A stretch of 64,000 bases of DNA from assembly GCA_965279355.1 (NCBI GenBank), contig OZ257155.1, positions 248,001-312,000 of the forward strand, in the 5' to 3' direction. The position numbers and the translations under genes are program-made. Under the pieces are notes generated by a model. The model was given only the letters and a program-made list of their open reading frames with translations. It had not been told where the DNA came from and did no database searches. This DNA comes from G965279355 sp965279355 (GTDB taxonomy: Bacteria > Pseudomonadota > Alphaproteobacteria > CACIAM-22H2). Shown here piece by piece: positions 1-8,124 of this stretch (position 1 is its first letter; the number at the start of each line of letters is the position of its first letter).

Positions 1-2
1 CG

Positions 3-74
3 TCGGACTATCTGGCCAAGCCCGTCAATACCGAGCAGCTCCTGTCGGCGCTGCGCATGTGGCTGCACCGCTGA
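3..74 (+). CDS. Response regulator receiver domain, C-terminal fragment (gene starts before the window)
   Basis: The window opens inside a reading frame that ends at a TGA at 72-74. The 23 visible residues end in LAKPVNTEQLLSALRMWL. The Lys-Pro pair followed by an amphipathic helix is the usual end of a CheY-like receiver domain (beta5-alpha5). The domain sits at the extreme C-terminus, so the full protein could be a single-domain regulator or the last receiver of a hybrid kinase. The next gene downstream, on the same strand, is a hybrid histidine kinase, which fits a signalling locus. Nothing else can be said from this fragment. Confidence 0.7.
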   Translation, partial: SDYLAKPVNTEQLLSALRMWLHR

Positions 75-115
75 GAAATCGAGGCAGTCAGATGTCGATC
101 ATCATGGTACGGCCA

Positions 116-145
116 ACCCTTCCCCGACGTCGGGGAAGGGTGTTT
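116..145. terminator. Perfect 26-bp palindrome, probable terminator hairpin
   Basis: Positions 116-141 form a perfect palindrome with arms ACCCTTCCCCGAC and GTCGGGGAAGGGT and no spacer, followed by GTTT. It lies between the stop of the receiver fragment (74) and the histidine kinase start (235). As RNA it would fold into a very stable GC-rich hairpin with a short U run, so an intrinsic terminator is the simplest reading. A dimeric-protein operator is an alternative. Confidence 0.6.
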
Positions 146-234
146 GACCGGAAAAAACTGCTTCCGGCTCTACGCCGGATCAGCGAGGCTCGCCGTCGTT
201 GGCAGCTTCTCGCGAAGCAAGGAAGCGACAGCGT

Positions 235-1893
235 ATGCCGGTAAATATCCTCGTTGTCGACGATCAGGTCGGCAAGCTGCTTAGCTACGAAGCGATTCTC
301 ACCGAACTTGGAGAGAATCTCCTTAAAGCCGGGTCGGCGCAGGAAGCGTTCGAGCATCTGCTGAAGAACGACGTTGCGGTCGCATTGATCGACGTCAGCA
401 TGCCGGATCTCGACGGTTTCGAACTGGCGGCGATGATCCGGGCGCATCCGCGCTTCCAGAAGATCTCCATTATCTTCGTTTCCGCGATCGCGCTGACAGA
501 TCTCGACCGTCTCAAGGGATATGAATACGGCGCCGTCGATTACGTACCGGTGCCGGTCGTGCCCGATCTGCTACGCGCAAAAGTTCGAGTCTTTATCGAT
601 TTGTACCGAAAGACACGGCAGCTTGAGCAGATCAACGTCGAACTCGAGCGGCGGGTGCAGGAACGTACCGCCGAACTGGCGCAGGCCAACGCGGAACTGG
701 AGAACCGTGTCGAAGAACGGACCCGCGAGCGCGAGATGGCGCTGGCCCAGGTGCATGAAATGCAAAAGCTGGAAAGTCTGGGTCAGTTGACCGGCGGCAT
801 CGCGCACGACTTCAATAACGTGTTGATGGCGATCATGGGCAGTCTTGAACTGGTCGAGAAGCGCCTGTCGGACGAACGTCAGAAAAAGATGGTGCAGGTC
901 GCGGCTCGCGCGGCAACTCGGGGCGCGAAGCTGACGGAACAGCTTCTGGCCTATGCGCGCAAGCAGCGTCTTGCTCCCGAACCGGTCGACCTCAATCGCC
1001 TGATGAGCGGCGAGGCCGTCGAAATGCTGCGGCGGACGCTCGGCGGTACCGTAGAGGTGAAGACCAAATTCAGCCAGGATCTCTGGACGGCGCTGGTAGA
1101 TCCTTCGCAGATCGAGCTGGTCGTACTCAATCTGGCGATCAACGCGCGCGACGCGATGCCATCCGGCGGGTCGATTGTCATCGAAACCAGGAATGTCACG
1201 GCACCGGGGCAGGGCCAGCCAAGTCTGGCGCCGGGCGACTATGTTCTGATCTCGGTGACCGACAACGGGACCGGGATGCCCGATGACGTTGCGGCCAAGG
1301 CATTCGAGCCGTTCTTTTCGACAAAGGAACCCGGAAAGGGGAGCGGCCTTGGGCTCAGTCAGGTCTATGGGCTGGCACAGCAGTCGGGCGGCGGCGTTCG
1401 CCTGACAACCTCGCAGGGTGTAGGGACGTGTGTTGAGGTCTATCTGCCGCGGACCGAGCTGGTACCCGAAAGCGCCCCGGCCGCAAACTCCGAAGGGATG
1501 CAGCAGGGCAGCTTTGCGACGGTGCTGGTGGTCGAAGACCAGGCTGACGTGCGGGAAGTGGCGCTTGAGAACCTTCAGGCTCTCGGATACACGACTTTGG
1601 CGGTGACCAATGGCAAGGAGGCCATCACCGCCATTGAGAACAATCCGCAGATCGATCTTGTCTTTACAGACTACGCCATGCCGGAAATGTCCGGGCTCGA
1701 ACTTGCCCGCGCGGCGCGCAGGTATCGTTCGAACCTGCCGGTCGTGATCGTCACCGGATATGCCGATCTGGTCGGCATGGAGCAGACGAAGGGGCTGATG
1801 CTCCTGAAAAAGCCTTATCGTCTGGATCAGCTTGGTACGACCGTGGAGCGCGCGCTGGCAACTCGGGGCGTCATGGCCGCCGCGTCTGACTGA
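235..1893 (+). CDS. Soluble hybrid sensor histidine kinase: receiver, coiled coil, HisKA-HATPase, receiver
   Basis: Cytoplasmic two-component kinase with no membrane segment. Order: N-terminal receiver (about residues 4-115, phospho-Asp in ALIDVSMPD), a long Gln/Glu/Arg-rich coiled coil (about 125-180), a HisKA box with the phospho-His at about residue 191 in GGIAHDFNN, an HATPase_c domain with N box (LNLAINARDAM) and G boxes (DNGTGMP, GSGLGLS), and a C-terminal receiver (FTDYAMPEMSG, LLKKPY). In the first receiver the usual Lys of the K-P motif is Val (YVPVPVVP), so its switch is probably atypical. I place the start at the ATG at 235, with GGAAG at 221-225, rather than an in-frame ATG at 199. 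It probably senses through the first receiver or a partner protein. Confidence 0.9.
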   Translation: MPVNILVVDDQVGKLLSYEAILTELGENLLKAGSAQEAFEHLLKNDVAVALIDVSMPDLDGFELAAMIRAHPRFQKISIIFVSAIALTDLDRLKGYEYGAVDYVPVPVVPDLLRAKVRVFIDLYRKTRQLEQINVELERRVQERTAELAQANAELENRVEERTREREMALAQVHEMQKLESLGQLTGGIAHDFNNVLMAIMGSLELVEKRLSDERQKKMVQVAARAATRGAKLTEQLLAYARKQRLAPEPVDLNRLMSGEAVEMLRRTLGGTVEVKTKFSQDLWTALVDPSQIELVVLNLAINARDAMPSGGSIVIETRNVTAPGQGQPSLAPGDYVLISVTDNGTGMPDDVAAKAFEPFFSTKEPGKGSGLGLSQVYGLAQQSGGGVRLTTSQGVGTCVEVYLPRTELVPESAPAANSEGMQQGSFATVLVVEDQADVREVALENLQALGYTTLAVTNGKEAITAIENNPQIDLVFTDYAMPEMSGLELARAARRYRSNLPVVIVTGYADLVGMEQTKGLMLLKKPYRLDQLGTTVERALATRGVMAAASD

Positions 1894-1897
1894 CTGA

Positions 1898-2680
1898 TCA
1901 GGCGGCGCGCCCAATCGTCTGCTGCGGGGGCGCCAGATCGTAGAACTCCCGCAGTTCGTTCAGATTCAGCGTCGGCCGCTGAACGTAATAACCCTGCACG
2001 AAATTACAGCCAAGCGAGCGGCAGGTGTCGAGCTCGGCGTATTTCTCCACACCTTCCGCAACGACCAGCCGGCCGCGCTGTCTGGCGAGGGCGACAATCG
2101 CGCGGCAAACGATCTGCTTGCTGATGTCGTGATCGATGCCGTCAATCAGACCGCGGTCGATCTTCACGATATCGGACGGGCAGGCATGGAGCCGTTCGAG
2201 TTCGGCGTACTCACTGCCGAGATCGTCGATCGCATGGAGGATTCCGTCGCCTGGCCCGGAGGTTCGCAACAGGTCGTAGCTCAGGCCATGACGCTCGGAA
2301 ATTTCGAGGCAGAATGACGTTGCCGCAAGGCCGACGCCGTGCAGCGCGGAAATGATCCGTGCACGATAGTTTGGCTTTATCAGGGCGCCACGATTGTCAG
2401 CATTGCAGAGCAGCTTGGCCGTGCCGGCATTCGGCAGCCTGACGTGCTGGTTGATCGCCTTCATCCATAGCGACACTTCTAATTCGGGCAGGATTTTGTC
2501 GTCATAGGCACAATCGAAGACATCATTGATTCCGGAAAACCCTGCTGCTTCGGCGCCGCGCAGCAACGCTTCGTAGCCATAGCATTGGCCGTTGTGCAGG
2601 CTGACAACGGGCTGGAAGGCGAACGACAGATGCTTGAGTCGTTCTGTCCAAAGCTCCGGAAGAAAGAATTGGAAAGGCAT
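1898..2680 (-). CDS. EAL-domain cyclic-di-GMP phosphodiesterase
   Basis: A 260-residue protein that is almost entirely one EAL domain. It hydrolyses c-di-GMP to pGpG if active. Visible catalytic and metal motifs: YEALLRG near residue 38, the Glu in CLEISERHG, the Asp pair in DDLGSEYA, the Lys in IVKIDRGLI, VAEGVE, and the Gln in FVQGYYVQRP. All core positions look intact, so catalysis is plausible. There is no GGDEF, PAS or membrane region, so control must come through expression or a partner. The stop is 4 bp from the stop of the converging hybrid kinase, which suggests both belong to one signalling locus. Confidence 0.9.
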   Translation of the reverse strand: MPFQFFLPELWTERLKHLSFAFQPVVSLHNGQCYGYEALLRGAEAAGFSGINDVFDCAYDDKILPELEVSLWMKAINQHVRLPNAGTAKLLCNADNRGALIKPNYRARIISALHGVGLAATSFCLEISERHGLSYDLLRTSGPGDGILHAIDDLGSEYAELERLHACPSDIVKIDRGLIDGIDHDISKQIVCRAIVALARQRGRLVVAEGVEKYAELDTCRSLGCNFVQGYYVQRPTLNLNELREFYDLAPPQQTIGRAA

Positions 2681-2755
2681 TTTTGATGCTTCGAATCGTG
2701 AAAACGAGGTACTGCGGCACTCTGCGTCAGTAGTCTTAATAGAGTATTAAAACGC

Positions 2756-2771
2756 AGTAATTACAATTACT
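2756..2771. promoter_or_regulatory. AT-rich palindrome upstream of the persulfide dioxygenase gene
   Basis: Arms AGTAATT (2756-2762) and AATTACT (2765-2771) are separated by AC, inside an AT-rich stretch that stands out from the GC-rich surroundings. It lies in the divergent gap between the EAL gene (start 2680) and the dioxygenase gene (start 2884). The position fits an operator. Sulfur-responsive ArsR-family repressors (BigR/SqrR) control this enzyme family in other bacteria, but no such regulator is seen here. Confidence 0.35.
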
Positions 2772-2883
2772 TAAGTGTTTTTACGGAAGACAATCGTTGT
2801 ACGCGTGCGCCGGCCTGTTTGGCGGGTGCGCTATACTGGACAATGGTTCGCCTCGTCACGGCGCCGCATTCCTCGGAAATCCT

Positions 2884-3951
2884 ATGTTTTTCCGCCAGCT
2901 TTTTGATCCCGGTTCGTCCACTTATAGCTACCTGATCGCTGACGACGTCAGCCATGAGGCGGTGCTGATCGATCCCGTCATCGATCAGATGGATCGCGAT
3001 ATGCGTCTGCTGCGTCAGCACGATCTGAACCTGAAATACCTCCTCGACACGCATGTTCACGCCGATCACGTGACGGCCGCCCATGCTCTCAAAAAGGCGA
3101 CAGGTGCAACGACCGCGATCGCGCAGGAGTGCAATGCACCGGGATATGACCGTCTGTTGAAAGACGGGGATATTGCTCTGTTCGGTCAGGAGGAGATCAC
3201 GACCATAGCCACGCCCGGCCATACACCGGGCAGTGTCTGCTATCTCTGGCGCGACCGGCTATTCACGGGCGATACGCTGCTGATTGGTGGTTGTGGCCGT
3301 ACGGATTTCCAGAACGGCAGCGCAGCGATGCTCTACGACAGCGTTATGGAAAAATTATTCAGGCTCGACGAACACATTCTGGTCTATCCAGGGCACGACT
3401 ATAAAGGACGTCGCGTCAGCAGCATCGGTGAGGAGAAGCTGTTCAATACCAGGATCGCGGGCAAGACACGCGACGAATTCATTGCAACGATGAAAGCGCT
3501 CGACCTTCCCATGCCCAAGCGGATTCAGGAGGCCGTGCCGGCAAACCGGCTGGGCGGAGCAGGGCAGGACGCTGTCGAGACCGCGCCTGATCGCTGGGCG
3601 GAACATGCCGGCAGCGTCGTGCAGAATGTCTCGGCGCGACAGCTAGCGGCGAGACTTCATGGCGTGGCGTTGCATCTGATCGATGTTCGAACACCACAGG
3701 AATTTGCCGAGCGCCGTATCGAAGGGGCCGTAAATGTGCCGCTCGACCGGCTCGATCCCGTGGAACTTCTCCATGACCTGGGTACGGACGCGCCGGTCTA
3801 TTGCATCTGCCAGACGGGAACCCGGAGCCAGCTCGCTGTCGCGCGTTTGCGCGACGCCGGCTTCCGGCGCATCGTCCATGTCGATGGCGGAACGAATGCG
3901 TGGATGGCGGCAGGATTTCCGATCGTCCAGGATGAGACGGCGCGCCGCTAA
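2884..3951 (+). CDS. Persulfide (sulfur) dioxygenase fused to rhodanese
   Basis: A 355-residue fusion. The N-terminal 240 residues are an ETHE1-type metallo-beta-lactamase-fold enzyme, with HVHADH for the metal site, ATPGHTPGS, FTGDTLLIGGCGRTDF, and YPGHDY. This class oxidises glutathione persulfide to sulfite with O2 in H2S detoxification. The C-terminal ~100 residues are a rhodanese domain with the active-site Cys in CQTGTRSQ, which would pass sulfane sulfur between thiols. I use the ATG at 2884 (MFFRQLFDP...), which is where the family normally begins. An upstream in-frame start at 2797 would add about 29 residues unlike the family. It stands alone, transcribed away from the EAL gene. Confidence 0.9.
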   Translation: MFFRQLFDPGSSTYSYLIADDVSHEAVLIDPVIDQMDRDMRLLRQHDLNLKYLLDTHVHADHVTAAHALKKATGATTAIAQECNAPGYDRLLKDGDIALFGQEEITTIATPGHTPGSVCYLWRDRLFTGDTLLIGGCGRTDFQNGSAAMLYDSVMEKLFRLDEHILVYPGHDYKGRRVSSIGEEKLFNTRIAGKTRDEFIATMKALDLPMPKRIQEAVPANRLGGAGQDAVETAPDRWAEHAGSVVQNVSARQLAARLHGVALHLIDVRTPQEFAERRIEGAVNVPLDRLDPVELLHDLGTDAPVYCICQTGTRSQLAVARLRDAGFRRIVHVDGGTNAWMAAGFPIVQDETARR

Positions 3952-3955
3952 GGAC

Positions 3956-5161
3956 CTATTGCGGCGTCGACGGCTTCCAGTTGGCGATGCGGCGTTTGGC
4001 TTCGTCGATCTGATCCGGCGTCAGCGCTGCTGAAATGAGTTCGAGGCTGGTGGCGGCGGTACGAACCTGCTGCGCCGCCAGCGAGAGCCATTTGTAGGCT
4101 TCGATCGCATCCTGATCCACGCCCATGCCGTCGCGATAGGCAAGGCCTAGCATGTTCTGCGCCGTCACATGACCTTGCTCGGCGGCCCGGCGATACCAGT
4201 TGGCTGCTTCCACGGGATTGGCCGGTACGCCACGGCCGCGCCAGAGCGCTTCACCGACCATGAACTGTCCCTGTGTTGTCCAGTATCGCCAGTTAGGCTG
4301 TGCGCTGTCCGCGGCTCTCTTCAGCCAGTGAAGGCCGGTATCAATGTCCTGTGGGACCGCCTGTCCGAATGTGTAGGCGACGCCGACCTGATACTGCAGG
4401 CCGACATTTCCTTTTTCAGCCATATCAGTGATCGCGGGGATAAGCCTCTTCAGATAAGCCTGGCCCATCGCACGCGTTGCTTCCGGCGCACCAGCCGCAA
4501 CCAGATGATCGGTTACGACTTCGCGGACAACCGGCATCGCGGAAAGCTGATACATGCCGGGCTTGACCCGCGCGTCGTACATGGTCTTGAGCAGTATCTT
4601 GTCGATCTCGGTGAGGTCTTCGCGCTGATAGCGATAGCTCAGCACCGTGTCGATGTCGTGAGGATGACCGAGGAAACCCATGGCATGCATCAGTTCGTGG
4701 ACGATGCAGTGCCGCAGGCCGAAGCCCATGGCGAGATTGATCTGCAAGCGGACCGACGTGATCGTGCTGCCGCCGTTGACATGAGCGATGCAGCCGGCGG
4801 CCCGCCCGCCGGCATAGAGCTGATTGGTCTCTAGAAACTCGACGCGCAGATTTTCGGTGCGATCTTCGGGACCGAGAACCGTAACTTTGACGCCGGCAAG
4901 AGCCGCCATCCGGTTCAGTTTCTGCATCACCATATCCGTATAGCTGGAGGCCATCGGGCCGGTCAGGCGGACACGGATCGGCTTGTCCCAGCGGCGGATC
5001 CAGACTGGCCACCGGCCGTCGTTCCACAGGGCGCTCTCGTAAAAGGATTGGAGATAGTGATCGACCTGCTTCTCATCGGGAGGAGAGGCTGCCTGGGTGC
5101 CTGTCGCAAACAACAGCATCGCGGTAATCGCCATTAGCTGGCTCAGCCAAGATCCCCTCAT
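3956..5161 (-). CDS. Secreted DUF2927-like putative metzincin-type protease with Sel1 repeats
   Basis: A signal peptide (hydrophobic LMAITAMLLFATG, cleavage after TQA) leads into a DUF2927-like domain containing HELMHAMGFLGH, the HExxHxxGxxH zinc signature of metzincin proteases. The C-terminal half (about residues 240-390) holds Sel1/TPR-like helical repeats (GNVGLQYQVGVAYTFG, GVPANPVEAANWYRRAAEQG, AEAYKWL-type). An exported zinc peptidase with a protein-binding repeat domain is the likely role; the substrate is unknown. I prefer the ATG at 5161, which gives a compact signal peptide. A start at 5203 would add 14 residues in front of it. It converges with the dioxygenase gene. Confidence 0.75.
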   Translation of the reverse strand: MRGSWLSQLMAITAMLLFATGTQAASPPDEKQVDHYLQSFYESALWNDGRWPVWIRRWDKPIRVRLTGPMASSYTDMVMQKLNRMAALAGVKVTVLGPEDRTENLRVEFLETNQLYAGGRAAGCIAHVNGGSTITSVRLQINLAMGFGLRHCIVHELMHAMGFLGHPHDIDTVLSYRYQREDLTEIDKILLKTMYDARVKPGMYQLSAMPVVREVVTDHLVAAGAPEATRAMGQAYLKRLIPAITDMAEKGNVGLQYQVGVAYTFGQAVPQDIDTGLHWLKRAADSAQPNWRYWTTQGQFMVGEALWRGRGVPANPVEAANWYRRAAEQGHVTAQNMLGLAYRDGMGVDQDAIEAYKWLSLAAQQVRTAATSLELISAALTPDQIDEAKRRIANWKPSTPQ

Positions 5162-5409
5162 CGATGCCCCATGCTGCTGTTTGCGGTATCGGAGCGCGAG
5201 CATATGTCAGAGATATGTCGCGGTGCTTCATTTCTGTCATACGAAAATGTTGCACGTGCGAGAAGGAGAAAATGCACCAAGCGCATCAGGAATTGTACTT
5301 GGGTGCTTCGGTAGTGCAGCCGGAGCGGACATTTTTTTGTCGGGGCCGCCTATTGTCCTTCATACGCTAGACACTTGGTCTGCATTAATGATTTGCCTTA
5401 ACGTGGCGG

Positions 5410-5661
5410 TTGCGACGGCATTGTTGCCGGCATGAAGAGGTCGCCATTCGGGATACTATTGAACAGGTTGGCGTCTGGCGGGCGCGCGCAAAGCAACTGC
5501 GCGCCGTGGCCGAGGATTTCCAGACAGACTCATCGCGCGGAAGCGTCCTCAATATCGCCATGACGTATGAGCGGATGGCGGAGGAACTTGAGTCACGTCT
5601 TGCGCAGCTCGCCAAAGTGGCAAGCCGCGGCAAGATCAAGGACGATGGCGAGCGCGTCTGA
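5410..5661 (+). CDS. Small conserved helical protein of unknown function
   Basis: About 83 codons if the TTG at 5410 is used. The true start is uncertain. The core, VWRARAKQLRAVAEDF then IAMTYERMAEELESRL, matches a pattern I recognise in many small alphaproteobacterial proteins: a Trp-Arg-x-Arg-Ala helix and a second helix with a Tyr-x-Arg-(L/M)-A motif. Two amphipathic helices and a basic tail (RGKIKDDGERV) are all that can be seen. Function unknown. It stands alone in a gene-poor stretch. Confidence 0.6.
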   Translation: MRRHCCRHEEVAIRDTIEQVGVWRARAKQLRAVAEDFQTDSSRGSVLNIAMTYERMAEELESRLAQLAKVASRGKIKDDGERV

Positions 5662-5869
5662 CACAGTCGGCTGGCGCCGGTCTTGGGCGATTGGTTTCTC
5701 CAGCATTTGATTCAAACGCCGAGAAATTTTCCCTACGATACAATTGCTTGGGGCGTGTGCCGCCGGTTGATCTCGGTGATCGGTGCTTCAAATCTCAGGG
5801 TTTCTCCCCGTTGTGGAGGTCGTACGCATCTGGCAATCAGATGGCCGACAATCACAAACGGACACGACG

Positions 5870-6106
5870 ATGGATGGCGCACGCGATCTCGCATCAAAGG
5901 TGACGTCCGACGCTGTCGTGCCGGGCCAGACTCAAAGCGAGCAGGACCGCATCGATGGGCTCCGAATGGAACTCAATGAAGAGATGGCGCGTGCCCGGCG
6001 CCTGATCGGTGAGATCGACCAGCTACTTGGCCGGGACATTCCGCCTGCTGGGTCTGTCTCGGATGGTGCCGTGAAAGCCGCCCGGCCGCTATTTTTTACG
6101 CGCTAG
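5870..6106 (+). CDS. Small hypothetical protein, helical
   Basis: A possible 78-residue product from the ATG at 5870 (MDGARDLASKV...). The middle, LRMELNEEMARARRLIGEIDQLLG, would form one long amphipathic or coiled-coil helix. The end is Ala/Pro-rich. The frame also opens further upstream (GTG at 5783), but that extension looks non-coding. The ribosome-binding site is weak. It converges with the receiver-domain gene, overlapping it by about 11 bp. Not recognised; coding status is moderate. Confidence 0.4.
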   Translation: MDGARDLASKVTSDAVVPGQTQSEQDRIDGLRMELNEEMARARRLIGEIDQLLGRDIPPAGSVSDGAVKAARPLFFTR

Positions 6107-6506
6107 GAGCGATTGCTTCCGCTTGGGCGGCAGCCAGTGCGTCAGAGAGTGCTTCCAGTCTGAATGGCTTCTGCAGAACCTGGCGGGTTGACCATTTTGC
6201 AGGCACCCCGCTTCGGCCGTAGCCGGTCGCGAAGACAAACGGAATACCGGCGCCGCTCAGCCGTTCGACAACGCTATCCACGCTATCGCCGCCCAGATTG
6301 ACGTCAAGCAGGGCAATGCAGGGCGGCTTGCTGTCGATTAAAGCGAGAGCCCCGGCGGCATCTGCGGCATGGCAGACATCAGTGCATCCCAGTTCATTCA
6401 GCATCTCCTCGAGCAGCATCGAGATCATCGAATCGTCCTCGACGATCATGATAATGCGGCCTGCGAGGCTGATAACGTCGGTGCTCATGTCGATCGCACT
6501 CGTCAC
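6096..6506 (-). CDS. Single-domain response regulator (CheY-like receiver)
   Basis: A 136-residue lone receiver domain: acidic pair in IMIVEDDSM, phospho-Asp in IALLDVNLGGD, Thr in FVFATGYG, and the Lys-Pro pair in VLQKPFRLE. The NLGGD and ATGYG variants are typical of alphaproteobacterial receivers linked to HWE/HisKA2 kinases and the general stress response. That link is inference, since no such kinase lies here. With no output domain it would act by phosphotransfer or protein contact. The start is either the GTG at 6506 or the ATG at 6488, which removes six residues. Confidence 0.85.
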   Translation of the reverse strand: MTSAIDMSTDVISLAGRIIMIVEDDSMISMLLEEMLNELGCTDVCHAADAAGALALIDSKPPCIALLDVNLGGDSVDSVVERLSGAGIPFVFATGYGRSGVPAKWSTRQVLQKPFRLEALSDALAAAQAEAIAPSA

Positions 6507-6832
6507 GGGGATGTTGCCTCGATCCTAGCGTGGCAATGCCAGCAACAAGGGCTAAAATTCAACTTGTCCCCAGATTTTCCGGCGTAGAGAACAGCGGCGC
6601 GGCATCAGAATGCGCAATGTCGTGGATCGAACCAAACCCGTCACGTGTCGATTTTCAGCCTCTGGATTGCAGTGGGACCACCGGCGGCGGGCCGGCAAAC
6701 GGCTGATCTGTCGTTGAAAAGAGGCGGCTTGCCACTGCTATCCCTTGGGAAGTCCATGCAGAATCGCCCTCGGCGATGGACTTCTGACGGTGTCGCGCCG
6801 TATAAGCAGCGAGGCATCCGAGTCTCCTTCCC
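6507..6832. other. 326-bp gap before serS; no gene seen
   Basis: No frame here has convincing coding character on either strand. The region holds the 5' ends of the divergent receiver and serS genes, plus one structured element at 6749-6784, listed separately. Confidence 0.5.
6749..6784 (+). promoter_or_regulatory. Stem-loop in the serS leader
   Basis: GAAGTCCAT at 6749-6757 pairs perfectly with ATGGACTTC at 6776-6784. Inside it, CGCC (6765-6768) can pair with GGCG (6772-6775). The element ends about 48 bases before the serS start and has no U tract, so it is not a simple terminator. Leader control of serS is possible. No T-box features were seen. Confidence 0.35.
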
Positions 6833-8110
6833 ATGCATGACATCCGGTTCATCCGCGACAATCCGCAGGCTTTCGATGACGGCCTGAAGCGCCGTGGCGC
6901 GCCCGCCCAGTCGGCGTCCATTTTGGACCTCGACGCCAGACGGCGGGCTGCCCAGACAACGGCTCAGGAGCTGCTGGCGCGCCGCAACCAGGCATCCAAG
7001 GAGATCGGGCAGCGCAAGGCCAGGAAAGAGGATGCTGCTGATCTGATGGCCGAGGTGGCGCGGCTGAAAGACCAGATCGCGGCGCACGAGGCCGAAGAGA
7101 AGGAGATTGCGGCCGCTCTGGATAGCCGCCTTGCCGAAATTCCCAATCTTCCGGCCGGCGACGTGCCGGATGGTGCTGACGAGAAAGCCAATCAGGAAAA
7201 GCGGCGTTTTGGCGAGCCCACCCAGCTTGGATTTGCGGCCAAGGAGCACGCCGATCTCGGCGAGGCGCTGAAGCTGATGGATTTCGAGCGTGGCGCCAAG
7301 CTTTCCGGCGCCCGTTTCACGGTGATCTCGGGTCAACTCGCACGGCTGCATCGGGCACTCGGCCAGTTCATGCTGGATCTGCACACCGGTGAATTCGGCT
7401 ACACCGAAATCGATCCGCCGCTTCTGGTTCGCGACCACGCCATGTATGGCACGGGCCAGTTGCCCAAGTTCGGCGAGGATCTGTTTCGCACCACCACCGA
7501 CTACTGGCTGATCCCGACCGCTGAGGTTTCGCTGACCAATCTGGTCGCCGGCGAGATTCTCGAGGAGGACACTCTTCCGCGACGCTTTACGGCGCTGACC
7601 GCATGTTTTCGCGCCGAAGCGGGGGCCGCCGGCCGGGATACGAGGGGCATGCTGCGCCAGCACCAGTTCTACAAGGTGGAACTGGTGTCGATCGCGCATC
7701 CCGACAACTCGAATGAAGAGCACGAGCGGATGACCGGGGCGGCCGAGGAAGTGCTGAAGCGCCTGAAGCTGCCGTTCCGCACCATGACCTTGTGCACCGG
7801 CGACATGGGCTTCGGTGCTCGCAAGACTTACGACATCGAAGTCTGGTTGCCGGGGCAGAACACGTATCGCGAGATTTCGTCGTGCTCGAACTGCGGTGAG
7901 TTCCAGGCCCGCCGGATGAACACGCGCTTCCGGAAATCGGGCGAGAAGGGCACGCAGTTCGTGCACACGCTCAACGGCTCAGGCCTTGCCGTCGGGCGCA
8001 CGTTGATCGCCGTCATGGAGAACTACCAGCAGGCGGATGGCACGATCCGCGTTCCCGATGTTCTCAAGCCCTATATGGGCGGCATCGAAATCATCGGAGC
8101 GAAGGCGTAG
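6833..8110 (+). CDS. serS: Seryl-tRNA synthetase
   Basis: Cytoplasmic class II aminoacyl-tRNA synthetase that charges tRNA-Ser (and tRNA-Sec where present). The 425 residues are the usual size. An N-terminal long helical hairpin (about residues 30-105, Ala/Glu/Lys-rich) is the tRNA-binding arm. Motif 2 is seen as CFRAEAGAAGRDTRGMLRQ and motif 3 as GSGLAVGRTLIAVMENYQ. The start MHDIRFIRDNPQAFD is typical for the family. It heads the co-directional run serS-surE-pcm-dlh-nlpD. The 14-bp gap to surE suggests co-transcription. Confidence 0.97.
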   Translation: MHDIRFIRDNPQAFDDGLKRRGAPAQSASILDLDARRRAAQTTAQELLARRNQASKEIGQRKARKEDAADLMAEVARLKDQIAAHEAEEKEIAAALDSRLAEIPNLPAGDVPDGADEKANQEKRRFGEPTQLGFAAKEHADLGEALKLMDFERGAKLSGARFTVISGQLARLHRALGQFMLDLHTGEFGYTEIDPPLLVRDHAMYGTGQLPKFGEDLFRTTTDYWLIPTAEVSLTNLVAGEILEEDTLPRRFTALTACFRAEAGAAGRDTRGMLRQHQFYKVELVSIAHPDNSNEEHERMTGAAEEVLKRLKLPFRTMTLCTGDMGFGARKTYDIEVWLPGQNTYREISSCSNCGEFQARRMNTRFRKSGEKGTQFVHTLNGSGLAVGRTLIAVMENYQQADGTIRVPDVLKPYMGGIEIIGAKA

Positions 8111-8124
8111 CGCCCTCGAAAGAG

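Noticed and set aside
571..1914. 447-codon open frame on the minus strand across the hybrid kinase
   Set aside because: Antisense to a protein with unmistakable receiver and kinase motifs; the product has no domain and reads as a GC-rich shadow.
5272..5370. Possible 32-residue leader peptide gene after AAGGAG
   Set aside because: Ribosome site only three bases from the ATG, composition unremarkable and no downstream partner that needs a leader.
6641..7966. 441-codon minus-strand frame opposite serS
   Set aside because: Antisense to all serS class II motifs; shadow of codon bias.
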